This document shows, in pieces, positions 28,444 to 37,371 of a stretch of DNA of 64,000 bases. This DNA is from Alphaproteobacteria bacterium CG1_02_46_17 (lineage in GTDB: Bacteria > Pseudomonadota > Alphaproteobacteria > Micavibrionales > Micavibrionaceae). The stretch covers positions 1-64,000 of the forward strand of contig MNUG01000032.1 in assembly GCA_001871905.1 (NCBI GenBank), in the 5' to 3' direction. The position numbers were made by a program, and so were the translations under genes. Positions within the stretch are counted from its first letter, which is position 1. Each line of letters opens with the position of its first letter. The notes beneath the pieces were generated by a model. It was not told the DNA's origin. It made no database searches and worked only from the letters and a program-made list of their open reading frames with translations.

Positions 28444-28860
28444 TCAGATAGCGGAGAAATAGCTGCCTTGCGCATGCACAACCTTCAAGATTTTGTGATA
28501 GAGTTCTTCAAGCGGAACAGGCTTTAATAAATATGCCGAAATGCCGGAATCTTTGGCAAAGACAATAGATTCCTCATCATTTCTAGCAGAAACCATAATA
28601 AAGGGCTGCTCAGGAACCTTTATTCTCATCCTTTGTAACAACTCCGAGCCAGAAATTTCTGGCATGTTCCAATCACACAAAACCAAACCTTTCCATTCTC
28701 TTTGAGCATCAAAGAAATCCAGAGCCTCTTGTCCCTTCGAGTATTGGTGAATGCCACCGACTCCCAACTCAGCCAGAAAAGTTGATAAGATGTCCAGCGA
28801 ATGAATATCATCATCCACCAGCAACACCTGCAAATTCGGAAATTTTTCTCCCAGATTCAT
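28444..28860 (-). CDS. Single-domain response regulator (CheY-like)
   Basis: The 138-residue product is one receiver domain with no output domain. It has the acidic pocket LLVDDD (Asp16-18), phosphoacceptor Asp63 in LVLCDWNMPE, Ser91 and Lys113 in LLKPVP. The fold matches CheY/DivK-type regulators that act by protein contact. No kinase is adjacent. It is the only gene between aroE and mnmG, separated from both by about 145 AT-rich bases, so it has its own promoter. Partner and pathway cannot be told from sequence. Confidence 0.9.
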   Translation of the reverse strand: MNLGEKFPNLQVLLVDDDIHSLDILSTFLAELGVGGIHQYSKGQEALDFFDAQREWKGLVLCDWNMPEISGSELLQRMRIKVPEQPFIMVSARNDEESIVFAKDSGISAYLLKPVPLEELYHKILKVVHAQGSYFSAI

Positions 28861-29003
28861 AGAAACCTCCCCCCAGAAGCCGTCCAGACCAAATAGATCT
28901 AATTTTTATATAGTCTTTTATAGACCCTATACTTAAGTTTACATAAATTAGATAAAAATAAAGTTAAAACTTATCCGTGTAGAAGAGCACTATCAAATAA
29001 ATA

Positions 29004-29846
29004 TCAGGCTGCATTTGATAATAAGTTGCGCAACTCATCCGTCACTTCCGGAGACTTGCCAAACCAAGCCTCAAAGCCAGGTCTTGCCTGATGCAATAAC
29101 ATCCCTATTCCTGTCACAACGCTTAAACCTGTCCCCTGCGCTTGCTCCAAAAGTTCAGTCATCAACGGCACATAAACAATGTCACAAACAAGAAGTTTTG
29201 GATCAGCATCCTTCAAATCAATTATAAGAGGCGGCTGCCCTACCATCCCCAAAGAAGTCGTGTTTATAAATAAACCGGCACTTCGAACCAAGAAGTACCG
29301 CTCATCCCAATCCGCACTTGTAACACCAAATTCCAGCGCCAGAGCATCTGCCTTATCCTTTGTCCGGTTACAAACAATTATTTTAGGGCAATTTTGCTCT
29401 ATCAAAGCACAAACAATTGAACGAGCCGCTCCACCAGCTCCCAGAATCACAGCCGGTTTTCGAGAAAAATCAAAATTGCTGACTGAATCTCTAATATTGT
29501 GAATAAATCCAAACCCATCCGTATTTGTTCCAAATAACGTACCATCCGCACGAACAATAACTGTATTCACCGCCCCAATCTTTTCTGCCTCTGGGCTAAG
29601 CTCAGAGCAGAGCTTCAAAATAGTCTGCTTATGCGGAATGGTTACATTAAAACCCTGAATACCTTCTTTTATCAGATGATCCACATCACGAGCGAGATTT
29701 TCAGGAGCAATGTCATAGCGCGAATAATCTCCTGCAATACCGTACTTCTTCAGCCAATAACCATGTATGAGCGGGGATTTGCTATGCCCAATCGGGTGGC
29801 CAATAACACCTGCCTTAATAAGGGCTGTTTCATCGGTTCTATTCAC
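29004..29846 (-). CDS. aroE: Shikimate dehydrogenase
   Basis: The 280-residue NADP-dependent enzyme reduces 3-dehydroshikimate to shikimate in aromatic amino-acid synthesis. Substrate-site motifs GHSKSPLIHGYW and FNVTIPHK are present, with catalytic Lys in the latter, as is the cofactor loop LGAGGAARS. The start is GTG at 29846, overlapping the PPSR stop by eight bases, so it is translationally coupled as third gene of the ROK-PPSR-aroE operon. The aroE/PPSR pairing is a common origin-proximal neighbourhood in Alphaproteobacteria. Confidence 0.96.
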   Translation of the reverse strand: MNRTDETALIKAGVIGHPIGHSKSPLIHGYWLKKYGIAGDYSRYDIAPENLARDVDHLIKEGIQGFNVTIPHKQTILKLCSELSPEAEKIGAVNTVIVRADGTLFGTNTDGFGFIHNIRDSVSNFDFSRKPAVILGAGGAARSIVCALIEQNCPKIIVCNRTKDKADALALEFGVTSADWDERYFLVRSAGLFINTTSLGMVGQPPLIIDLKDADPKLLVCDIVYVPLMTELLEQAQGTGLSVVTGIGMLLHQARPGFEAWFGKSPEVTDELRNLLSNAA

Positions 29847-30681
29847 GATCCACTTCCTTTCCCTCGAGTCTAATTTGCAACAACACCATAATCTCTGCTG
29901 CTGTTTCTTCTACCGATCGCTTCGTAACATCTATAATAGGCCATCCATTTGTGCGGAAAAATTTTCTAGCCCATAAAACTTCTTCTTCAACCTTTTCCGG
30001 ATCAATATATCGACTACGTGGAAGATGAGACCGCTCATCAATCTTCAAACGCGAGGTTCGTAACTGGATTAAACGATCGGCTGATTCAGTTAACCCCACA
30101 AATAAGGGTTTCGAGAGAGAGAGAATATGCTCAGGAAAAGGAACCTCTGGAACCAAGGGAATATTCGCCGCCCGAATACCGTGACGCGCCAGATAGATGC
30201 AAGTGGGTGTTTTGGATGTCCGGGAAACACCAACCAGAATAACATCAGCACTTTCAATACCATCAACACTCTGCCCATCATCAAACCCCATGGCAAAGTC
30301 GATAGCTTCCATACGCTCGAAATACAGATCATCAAGCTTGTGTTGTAGTCCCGGCCTCAGCATTGGTTCCTGTTTCAAATAGGAAGACAGGCCATTGATA
30401 ATAGGAGCCATAACCGCAACACATTGAAGACCTAGCAAATGACAGGCTTCTTCCAAGCGCAAAATCAAGGCACTATCCATCAGCGTATAAAAAACAATTC
30501 CCCCGTGATCTTCCAGATTTCTGATCACCCGATCAAGTTGCTTATCCGATCTAACCTGCGGCCATAATTTCTGATGCACCTTCCCTATATGAAATTGCGA
30601 GATCGCGGCCTCTGCCAGACCTTGCAATGTGCCGCCAGTTGCATCCGATACCAGATGGACATATATGTAATCTTTATGCAT
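29839..30681 (-). CDS. Pyruvate,phosphate/water dikinase regulatory protein (PPSR/DUF299)
   Basis: The 280-residue bifunctional ADP-dependent kinase/Pi-dependent phosphorylase toggles pyruvate phosphate dikinase or PEP synthetase. Family motifs are clear: HLVSDATGGTLQGLAEA at the start, LVGVSRTSKTPTCIYLA with the P-loop-like SRTSKT, and RYIDPEKVEEEVLWARKFF near the end. The true start is ATG 30681; the extra in-frame 45 residues upstream overlap the ROK gene and lack similarity. It overlaps the ROK gene by eight bases and aroE by eight bases. Its target kinase gene is not in the window. Confidence 0.94.
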   Translation of the reverse strand: MHKDYIYVHLVSDATGGTLQGLAEAAISQFHIGKVHQKLWPQVRSDKQLDRVIRNLEDHGGIVFYTLMDSALILRLEEACHLLGLQCVAVMAPIINGLSSYLKQEPMLRPGLQHKLDDLYFERMEAIDFAMGFDDGQSVDGIESADVILVGVSRTSKTPTCIYLARHGIRAANIPLVPEVPFPEHILSLSKPLFVGLTESADRLIQLRTSRLKIDERSHLPRSRYIDPEKVEEEVLWARKFFRTNGWPIIDVTKRSVEETAAEIMVLLQIRLEGKEVDRE

Positions 30682-31711
30682 CACGTCCCCATAACCACGC
30701 AGCTCCTCGCACACCAGATGAATCTCCAAAACGCGCAGGAACAATTTTTGTATCAACACGATCCGAGAAAATATACTTGTCCCAAATTCGGGGAACCTGC
30801 TCGTAAAGATTGGCAACGTTACTCATCCCGCCGCCAACGACGATAATATCAGGATCAAAAATATCAATTACTCCTGCAGCTGAACGCGCAAAACGGTCAT
30901 AATAACGATCAAGAGCGGCAAGGGCTTTAGCCTCCCCTGTCTGCGCCGCAGCCACAATATCATGCGTCGAAAGATCTTCCCCAGTAACACGGAAATAATC
31001 CGCCTTGAACGCTGGGCCAGATATCCACTTTTCTATACATCCGCGTTTACCACAATAACATTGATGCCCCGGAAACTCTGCCAGAACAGAGTCATGGACA
31101 AAGTATGAGATATTCTCTTTGTGCCGATAAATATGGGATATTCTCTGTGTTGGATCATCACCATGATCAAAGAAATTAAAATGTTTTGCCGCAATTTCTT
31201 CGGAAGGTAAAAATACCTTCGGCAAAGGTAGGGGATTATGTCCCCATTCACCACCAATCCCATTCAAACCTGAAATCGGCTTTCCATCAACAACCAAACC
31301 GCCGCCACAACCAGTGCCAACAATAATGGCAAAAACACTATTATATCCTTCACCGGCTCCATCAGTCGCCTCGGATAATGCCAGACAATTTGCGTCGTTC
31401 TCGATCCTCACCAGACGATTCAGCCTTGCCGCCAAATCCTGATTTAGCGGGCAACCATTCAACCATGTTGAATTTGCGTTCTTAACCAGACCCGTTGCGC
31501 CTGACACTGTTCCGGGAATACCAATACCAACCGTTCCTGTCTGACCCATTTCCTTTTCTGCCTCACCAATCAAACGGACGATATTGTCGAGGGTATCTTC
31601 ATATATATTTTGAGGGGACGGAACGCGCTTGCGGTACAGTTCCTTACCATTTCCGGAATGAAGGCAGATAATCTCTGTTTTTGTACCACCCAGATCTATA
31701 CCAATTCGCAT
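30674..31711 (-). CDS. ROK-family sugar kinase
   Basis: The 345-residue product has the ASKHA ATP-binding start GIDLGGTKTEI, the catalytic-base region RIENDANCLALSEA, the GIGGEWGHNPLPL ROK motif and the zinc-binding CYCGKRGCIEKWISGP. These features place it with bacterial fructokinase, glucokinase or N-acetylglucosamine kinase ROK enzymes; substrate specificity is not decidable by eye. ATG 31711 behind AAAGGA is preferred to an upstream in-frame TTG at 31747. It heads a tightly overlapped operon with PPSR and aroE. Confidence 0.9.
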   Translation of the reverse strand: MRIGIDLGGTKTEIICLHSGNGKELYRKRVPSPQNIYEDTLDNIVRLIGEAEKEMGQTGTVGIGIPGTVSGATGLVKNANSTWLNGCPLNQDLAARLNRLVRIENDANCLALSEATDGAGEGYNSVFAIIVGTGCGGGLVVDGKPISGLNGIGGEWGHNPLPLPKVFLPSEEIAAKHFNFFDHGDDPTQRISHIYRHKENISYFVHDSVLAEFPGHQCYCGKRGCIEKWISGPAFKADYFRVTGEDLSTHDIVAAAQTGEAKALAALDRYYDRFARSAAGVIDIFDPDIIVVGGGMSNVANLYEQVPRIWDKYIFSDRVDTKIVPARFGDSSGVRGAAWLWGRDA

Positions 31712-31885
31712 CCTTGAAAATCCTTTCAAATTCCATTTTGCAGACAATTTGAGATATTTTTTAGAAAACTACCAGATAAAATCGAAACGAAAATATTTGT
31801 CATATCAATTATTTCGTGGTCAAATAAAACTGTAAGCCGGATTAACCGGTAAAAAAAACGGTCCTGTGAAGTTTGGGTGGGAAGA

Positions 31886-32332
31886 ATGAAACAACAAGTA
31901 TCTTATGGTGCGCTCGCACCAAAAAAATTGTTCAAAAACTTTTTACTGATGTGGTTTGGTATCATCGCCTTTGCTGTTGCAGTTGCGGTGATCTTTTCCC
32001 CCAACTCGGCAAAAGCCGACACCTATTTGCCTCTGGCGAACCTTGTCAGGGTTTCAGCTCCGGCAGAAATTTCAGAATTTAGCAGACAAACTTCACCGGC
32101 TTTGGTCGAGGAAAAATGTCAGTCTTACCTCAGCCCCATGAAAAAGACTGATCGACATCTTGAACAATACAAGATGTCCTCCCCGTCCAAAATAACCAGT
32201 CGGGACCGGCGCAATGCCGGAATAGGGGATCACTCTGTCATAGAAGCCATCACAGCTTACAGACAGTGCGCACGTAATGTTGCACTCGAACAGCTCGCAA
32301 AAAACCAGATTATAAGGTCCCCCGCTTTATAA
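31886..32332 (+). CDS. Hypothetical exported or membrane-anchored protein
   Basis: The 148-residue product has a basic N-terminus, one hydrophobic segment (about residues 20-38) ending in an AKA-D type signal-peptidase site, and a polar basic remainder with two Cys far apart (EKCQSY and RQCARNVA) that might form a disulphide in the periplasm. It is divergent from the ROK operon. No family is recognised. Confidence 0.6.
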   Translation: MKQQVSYGALAPKKLFKNFLLMWFGIIAFAVAVAVIFSPNSAKADTYLPLANLVRVSAPAEISEFSRQTSPALVEEKCQSYLSPMKKTDRHLEQYKMSSPSKITSRDRRNAGIGDHSVIEAITAYRQCARNVALEQLAKNQIIRSPAL

Positions 32333-32363
32333 TCAGGAGACAGAATGTACCTCGCCACCTCTG

Positions 32364-32392
32364 CAAATCCCCGCCGCCCCAGCGGGGATTTG
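32364..32392. terminator. Strong 11-bp hairpin between two plus-strand genes
   Basis: CAAATCCCCGC pairs perfectly with GCGGGGATTTG across a seven-base loop. It lies 31 bases past one stop and 60 bases before the next start. There is little T-tail, so it may be a terminator without full tract or a leader hairpin for the following gene. Confidence 0.5.
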
Positions 32393-32451
32393 TGCATATC
32401 AAAGACTTAAGCTACACTCCTCAAACAATACTTGGGAAAATTAAAGCGGAC

Positions 32452-32997
32452 ATGAAAAACGTTATACTCATCACAACTGGCGGAACAATAGATGCCGATC
32501 CGTACCCTGAAAATCCTGCAGCCGCCCCGTTTAATGCCATATTTTCACAAACAGCATCGGCAGCCGCCAAAGAACTTTCAGAGATTATTTCAAAAGAACA
32601 TCCTGACATCGTCTGCAATCATATTGCCTATAGTGCAAAAGACAGCAAGAACATCACTGACGAGGACATAAAAAAATTAGCGGTCCTGATCCTCCAACAT
32701 TTCAAGGAAACTCCCGATCGGATCCTGATCACCTGTGGAACAGACCGCATCTGTGAGATTGCACAAAAAATAAAGGATTACCTGCCCGATTTACCCTGCC
32801 CTGTAATTTTCACAGGGGCTTTGATTCCCTTAGCCAACGGCCCAATTTCGGATGGCACAAACAACCTCGAGCAAGCGCTTTTCGCAAAGCCTGATGCAAA
32901 AGCAGATATTTATATTGCAATCGATGGGTTCTTTACCGATCCCCGCCTGATCTACAAAGATTTCCAACAAAGGAAATTTGTCCTGAAAGAAGCCTAA
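32452..32997 (+). CDS. Short asparaginase-like protein (N-terminal domain only)
   Basis: The 181-residue product matches only the N-terminal half of L-asparaginases. It has the first-threonine motif ITTGGTIDADPY and the second motif ITCGTDRICEIA, where the usual HGTDT is CGTDR. The PVIFTGALIPL strand follows. The C-terminal domain and the catalytic Lys region of classical enzymes are missing. Short asparaginase-domain proteins of this size exist elsewhere as unstudied relatives, so this need not be a decayed gene. It converges on yggS with a four-base overlap. Confidence 0.75.
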   Translation: MKNVILITTGGTIDADPYPENPAAAPFNAIFSQTASAAAKELSEIISKEHPDIVCNHIAYSAKDSKNITDEDIKKLAVLILQHFKETPDRILITCGTDRICEIAQKIKDYLPDLPCPVIFTGALIPLANGPISDGTNNLEQALFAKPDAKADIYIAIDGFFTDPRLIYKDFQQRKFVLKEA

Positions 32998-33626
32998 ATG
33001 CGCTCTCCGAATAAGGCACTGCCGACACGGATATAAGTCGCACCAAGCGCGATAGCCTGCTTGTAATCCGCACTCATTCCCATACTAAGATTTGAAAATC
33101 CATGGCGCATCGCCAATTTGCGCAGCAACGCAAAATAAAGTCCTGCCGGTTCATCTGCGGGTGGCACACACATCAATCCATCTATATGCATATTCTGTTG
33201 GGCAGCATATCGCAATAAATCCATCAAATCCTCCGGCAAGACTCCAGATTTCTGAGGTTCTTCTCCAATATTGACCTGCACAAAAAAACGAGGCGTTTTA
33301 TTCTGTTTGTTGCATTCTTTCACCAACGCATCAACTAAGGCCGGACGATCCACTGTTTCAATCACATCAAATGACGCAACAGCCTCTTTGACCTTATTGG
33401 TCTGTAAGGGCCCGATCAAATGCAGCTCCAAATCCGCATAGACGGCACGCCGATCTCGCCAATGGGTCAGGGCTTCCTGCACACGGTTTTCACCAAAAAC
33501 CCGCAGACCAGCTTCCAGCGCTTCCTGAATTTTCTCATCCGGTTGGAACTTGGAAACCGCCACAAGGCAAACGCCCCCCGCAATATTTCTGCGAAGGGCG
33601 TCCAAATTTTCTAAAATACTCGCCAT
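32994..33626 (-). CDS. YggS-family pyridoxal-phosphate homeostasis protein
   Basis: The 210-residue protein is the single-domain PLP-binding barrel that buffers PLP. The Lys motif VCLVAVSKFQPDEKI is present, as are FGENRVQEAL, LHLIGPLQTNK and the phosphate-binding LSMGMSADYKQAIALGATYIRVGSALFG region (about residues 180-207). It follows rho by three bases on the same strand and is probably cotranscribed with it. Confidence 0.95.
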   Translation of the reverse strand: MASILENLDALRRNIAGGVCLVAVSKFQPDEKIQEALEAGLRVFGENRVQEALTHWRDRRAVYADLELHLIGPLQTNKVKEAVASFDVIETVDRPALVDALVKECNKQNKTPRFFVQVNIGEEPQKSGVLPEDLMDLLRYAAQQNMHIDGLMCVPPADEPAGLYFALLRKLAMRHGFSNLSMGMSADYKQAIALGATYIRVGSALFGERI

Positions 33627-33629
33627 GGA

Positions 33630-34886
33630 TTACTGATTCATAGATTGGAAGAAATCCTCGTTGGACTTGGTATCCTTGAGTTTGTCCAACAGGAATTCGA
33701 CAGCGTCCACGGTTCCCATCGGATTGAGAATCCGGCGCAACAACCACATTTTCTGCAAGGTTTCCTTTGGCACCAGCAACTCTTCCTTACGGGTACCCGA
33801 TTTCTGAATATCAATAGCAGGGAAGACGCGTTTATCGGCAATTTTGCGATCAAGGACAATCTCGGAGTTACCGGTTCCTTTAAATTCTTCAAAGATTACT
33901 TCATCCATCCGACTGCCTGTATCAATCAAAGCCGTCGCAATAATAGTTAGCGACCCACCTTGTTCAATGTTACGAGCCGCACCAAAGAAACGTTTTGGAC
34001 GTTGCAGCGCGTTGGCATCCACACCACCAGTCAGGACTTTACCAGATGATGGTACAACCGTGTTATAGGCGCGCGCCAAACGAGTAATCGAGTCGAGCAA
34101 AATTACCACATCGCGCTTATGTTCGACCAGGCGTTTGGCCTTTTCCATGACCATTTCAGCCACCTGAACGTGACGCGCAGCCGGTTCATCAAATGTTGAA
34201 GACACGACTTCTCCGCGAACGGAACGCGCCATATCGGTTACTTCCTCTGGGCGCTCATCAATCAGCAGAACGATTAGATATGCATCCGGGTGATTACAAG
34301 CGATCGAATGGGCAATATCTTGCAGCATGACCGTTTTACCAACACGCGGCGGTGCAACAATCAAGGCCCTTTGTCCGAAGCCAAGCGGCGAGGTCAACTC
34401 GATAACGCGCTGGGTATTGTTCTTCTTTGTAGGGTCTAAAAGTTCCAGATTGATCTTGCGCTCTGGGTAAAGCGGGGTCAAATTGTCAAAATTAATGCGA
34501 TGGCGCAATTTTTCAGGCGCTTCATCATTTATGCGGTCAACCTTCAACAACGCAAAATAACGCTCGGACTCTTTCGGGGCGCGAATGCCCCCTTCGACAA
34601 TATCCCCTGTCCGTAAACCAAAACGGCGAACTTGTGATGGAGACACATAGATATCATCCGGCCCGGGTAAATAATTTTCTTCGGGAGAGCGCAAAAACCC
34701 AAAACCATCCTGCAAGACTTCCAGAACTCCAGCCCCTGCGATGGGGACATCCTGTTCGGCCAAACGTTTCAATACGGCGAACATAATGTCCTGCTTACGC
34801 ATTGTACTGCAATTTTCGATCTCCAGCTCTTCGGCAAATGCCAGCAATTCCGCGGGAGAGCGGGTTTTCAAATCCTGAAGATTCAT
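33630..34886 (-). CDS. rho: Transcription termination factor Rho
   Basis: The 418-residue hexameric RNA helicase has the N-terminal helix bundle ([20 protein letters not shown]), the primary-site cold-shock-like RNA-binding domain ([26 protein letters not shown]), the P-loop [15 protein letters not shown] and the Q/R loops. Length is standard. It is first of a rho-yggS unit. The 360-base region upstream has no convincing gene and may contain an autoregulated leader, as known for rho in other bacteria. Confidence 0.98.
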   Translation of the reverse strand: MNLQDLKTRSPAELLAFAEELEIENCSTMRKQDIMFAVLKRLAEQDVPIAGAGVLEVLQDGFGFLRSPEENYLPGPDDIYVSPSQVRRFGLRTGDIVEGGIRAPKESERYFALLKVDRINDEAPEKLRHRINFDNLTPLYPERKINLELLDPTKKNNTQRVIELTSPLGFGQRALIVAPPRVGKTVMLQDIAHSIACNHPDAYLIVLLIDERPEEVTDMARSVRGEVVSSTFDEPAARHVQVAEMVMEKAKRLVEHKRDVVILLDSITRLARAYNTVVPSSGKVLTGGVDANALQRPKRFFGAARNIEQGGSLTIIATALIDTGSRMDEVIFEEFKGTGNSEIVLDRKIADKRVFPAIDIQKSGTRKEELLVPKETLQKMWLLRRILNPMGTVDAVEFLLDKLKDTKSNEDFFQSMNQ

Positions 34887-35248
34887 GTGTTTCTCGTCAT
34901 CATTATGGTTAAGGGGGTTGTAAGAGCCCTCAAAGCGCGATCTTTACAGATCCGTTGGGGCGGGGGAATTCATCCGGTTGAATAAAACTGTCTATCGTAT
35001 GGGTTAATAAAAACAAACGTACTGGAAAACTTTTCTTGAATATGCCTTTGTAGAATTCTGTCCTTTTGGGACAGATCGCACGAAACCACTCGTGAGGAAA
35101 ATCAAAAAAGAGCCTCAAATGTCAGGGATTTCATAAAGACACAATCCTTATACAAGTCTATCAGATAAGTGTCAATAAATTCTTGCTATGATTGATAAAT
35201 TAGACTATAAATTTGCATAATAAAAAAATAAAAAACAGGTTGGTCAAG
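34887..35248. other. Intergenic region with divergent promoters for rho and an unknown operon
   Basis: A 362-base AT-rich gap. It contains one perfect stem (CTGTCC 35058-35063 with GGACAG 35069-35074) and AT-rich sequence toward both genes. A 62-codon minus-strand frame at 34930-35118 starts with TTG, has no ribosome site, and lies in the probable rho leader; I do not accept it as a gene. Nothing else is recognised. Confidence 0.5.
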
Positions 35249-36082
35249 ATGTCAAACACGCAAAAAGAGCCCCGCGGGCTTGCCCCCCAATCTACATTAG
35301 AAGAATCGTCAGATAGAGATTCTAGTAAAAAATCGCCCCCTTATTATTTCTCTGACGAAACAGAGAATGATGATTTTCTGTCAAAACTGGATATCGGCGA
35401 GAGAACTTTCTACATTGCCCTAGATAATACTGCACTTTTGCTCGCAGAACTATTTGAGCAACAGATTCCAGAGGGCCTGCCATTCCACATGCCAAATTTC
35501 ACCGTGGGGGAAGATCCCAAAGAAACCGTTGGTGACGACGACGACAACAATGAGTTTACCGTGGTTTTCTCCATAAACTCTGGCACAGAAACAGAGCGAA
35601 TCGAGACTTGGAAAGCATTGGACAAGTTTGTTCAACAACTACAAGAGGCATCTTCAGACTATTCCGAAGAAATGGCTGTAGATGATGAACTTCAAGTCAT
35701 AGTAGATGCTAGAGAATTTGAGATATCCCTATCCGCTACTACCGTCGAATACGCACTCGAGATCACAAGGATCCTATCTGTCCGGCTTGAGATAGAAAGT
35801 TACGATGACAAACAGACAAGATATGCTATCGAAAGTAGGGGTGGAAAGTCCCTACAAGATGTTTTTCAGGGATTAAACCTTGATAGCGATCAGCGGGATA
35901 CCCACTTGAGGTACATGCCACCAAAACCATATTTATCCGTTGCGGAAGCGTTTTGTACGGCGCATTCTATTGCAACAGAGTATCCTGACAACGGCATCCA
36001 AGGCTCTTTCGACCGTGTTGAGGCCCAAATCTCTCAGGCCTATGGTGTTCCCGTAGGTAATCCAAGATATAGTCTTCACTAA
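35249..36082 (+). CDS. Unknown acidic protein, first of a two-gene insertion
   Basis: The 277-residue cytoplasmic protein is strongly acidic (runs such as GDDDDNNEF and DYSEEMAVDDE), with a Ser/Lys-rich disordered N-terminal 45 residues. The body is alternating helix and strand (about residues 55-240), and the C-terminal domain contains YLSVAEAFCTAHSIATEYPD. There is no signal peptide or membrane segment. ATG 35249 follows AGGTTGG. The next gene starts 18 bases later. Both genes are AT-rich and head-on to replication, between minus-strand rho and hemJ, which suggests later insertion. No family recognised. Confidence 0.6.
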   Translation: MSNTQKEPRGLAPQSTLEESSDRDSSKKSPPYYFSDETENDDFLSKLDIGERTFYIALDNTALLLAELFEQQIPEGLPFHMPNFTVGEDPKETVGDDDDNNEFTVVFSINSGTETERIETWKALDKFVQQLQEASSDYSEEMAVDDELQVIVDAREFEISLSATTVEYALEITRILSVRLEIESYDDKQTRYAIESRGGKSLQDVFQGLNLDSDQRDTHLRYMPPKPYLSVAEAFCTAHSIATEYPDNGIQGSFDRVEAQISQAYGVPVGNPRYSLH

Positions 36083-36100
36083 TTAGGATTAATTTTTGTA

Positions 36101-36826
36101 ATGACCACCTTTATTGCTACCGAATATAAAACTGAAGAGCCTCAATTTTCAATGATTGCCTACCAATTTGGTTTGGCAGCAGCAAAGCGTCGCGAAGGAT
36201 ATAAGGGTTTTGGGTCAGCCATAAGCCATGCTTTCCGCGAACTTATCGGAACATATGCCCTTTTATCTGATTTAGAAAAAGAGAAAATTGAGATTAAGAT
36301 TGAGGGAACTCCAAACTGGAAACCTGCAACAATCGTTATTTCTGTATCTCAGGATGACGCAAGACGATCTCTTGAATATGCCACAATCAAATTTCTCGAG
36401 GAGCTAAATCTCTCAATAGAAAACAACGCTCACGATGCTTATCTGACCCCAGAAATATACTCGCATTCACAGCAACACTTTATCGCAGTCCAGACACCAT
36501 GGGCGGTCATCCAGATGCTAAATGATTTCATTTATAACCATGCCGGTTTTTCCAGCTTAGATGATCAGAATTTAAACTTATCTGAAAGATTTTTGAATGA
36601 CCATCCGTCCGGAGACCAGGCCTTTACACAGTTGCGCGACAGAACATTTATAGCCCTACCCCCAATCACACTGGCCTCCCCACATTTGGCCAATAAATAC
36701 GAAGATGCCTTGGAAAAAATGGAAAAACGTAACTTGGTAAACGTCTCTCCTTTATATCTGGAAGCACTTTTGAACCAAGTGACCGGACATCTGACACCTG
36801 ATTATCCGCAGTTCCAGATCCACTAG
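36101..36826 (+). CDS. Unknown protein, second of a two-gene insertion
   Basis: The 241-residue cytoplasmic, mildly acidic protein has long amphipathic helices and a central KIEIKIEGTPNWKPATIVIS strand segment. No catalytic motif, signal peptide or membrane helix is seen. It follows the acidic partner by 18 bases in the same operon and ends in a four-base overlap with convergent hemJ. No clear similarity to its partner is visible. I cannot assign a family; the pair may form a complex, which is inference from linkage only. Confidence 0.6.
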   Translation: MTTFIATEYKTEEPQFSMIAYQFGLAAAKRREGYKGFGSAISHAFRELIGTYALLSDLEKEKIEIKIEGTPNWKPATIVISVSQDDARRSLEYATIKFLEELNLSIENNAHDAYLTPEIYSHSQQHFIAVQTPWAVIQMLNDFIYNHAGFSSLDDQNLNLSERFLNDHPSGDQAFTQLRDRTFIALPPITLASPHLANKYEDALEKMEKRNLVNVSPLYLEALLNQVTGHLTPDYPQFQIH

Positions 36827-37269
36827 AACGGTTTAACGACCGCAAGCAAGACGATCACAATCATCAAAACCGTTGGGATTTCATTCCATACTCGATAGAA
36901 TTTATCCGATCTGGTATTTTCATCCCGTTCGAATTCCTTTCTCCATTTGGCAAACATTCCGTGGACACCTCCCATCAAAAGAAGCAGCCCCAACTTTCCA
37001 TGCATCCAGCCATTTGAAAATAGAGCCGGGTTGGCCCAGAACATTAATCCTCCAAATAATAGAGCCGCAATAAAGGCCGGATTAATAATAAAGCGCAGCA
37101 ATTTACGCTCCATCACCTTGAACGTCTCGGACATTTGGGAACCTTTAGGCGCCTCAATGTGATAAATGAACAACCGTGGTAAATACAATATACCCGCCAT
37201 AAACGAAATCACTGCAATAATATGTAACCCTTTAATCCATAGATAATATTCTAGTAAAAAATCCTGCAC
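36823..37269 (-). CDS. hemJ: Protoporphyrinogen IX oxidase HemJ
   Basis: The 148-residue protein with four transmembrane helices oxidises protoporphyrinogen IX to protoporphyrin IX. It has the conserved His in LWIKGLHIIAVISFMAGILY and the Lys/His region GWMHGKLGLLLLMGGVHG. hemJ normally clusters with hemE/hemH and rho in Alphaproteobacteria; here it is 3 kb left of hemE on the other strand, separated from rho by the unknown gene pair. Its product supplies the substrate of HemH. Confidence 0.93.
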   Translation of the reverse strand: MQDFLLEYYLWIKGLHIIAVISFMAGILYLPRLFIYHIEAPKGSQMSETFKVMERKLLRFIINPAFIAALLFGGLMFWANPALFSNGWMHGKLGLLLLMGGVHGMFAKWRKEFERDENTRSDKFYRVWNEIPTVLMIVIVLLAVVKPF

Positions 37270-37371
37270 GATATTTGCCTTATGTAAAAAGTTAACTCTT
37301 CCTCAATGACTTATATATAAAATAGGGGAGAAATTAAGAAAGCACAAATCATTGTGTAATAGGGGTTAGAT

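Noticed and set aside
30682-30816. 45-residue N-terminal extension of the PPSR protein
   Set aside because: It lies inside the ROK coding sequence; the family N-terminus begins at ATG 30681.
34930-35118. A 62-codon minus-strand frame upstream of rho
   Set aside because: It begins with TTG, has no ribosome site, shows no family features and lies in the probable rho leader.
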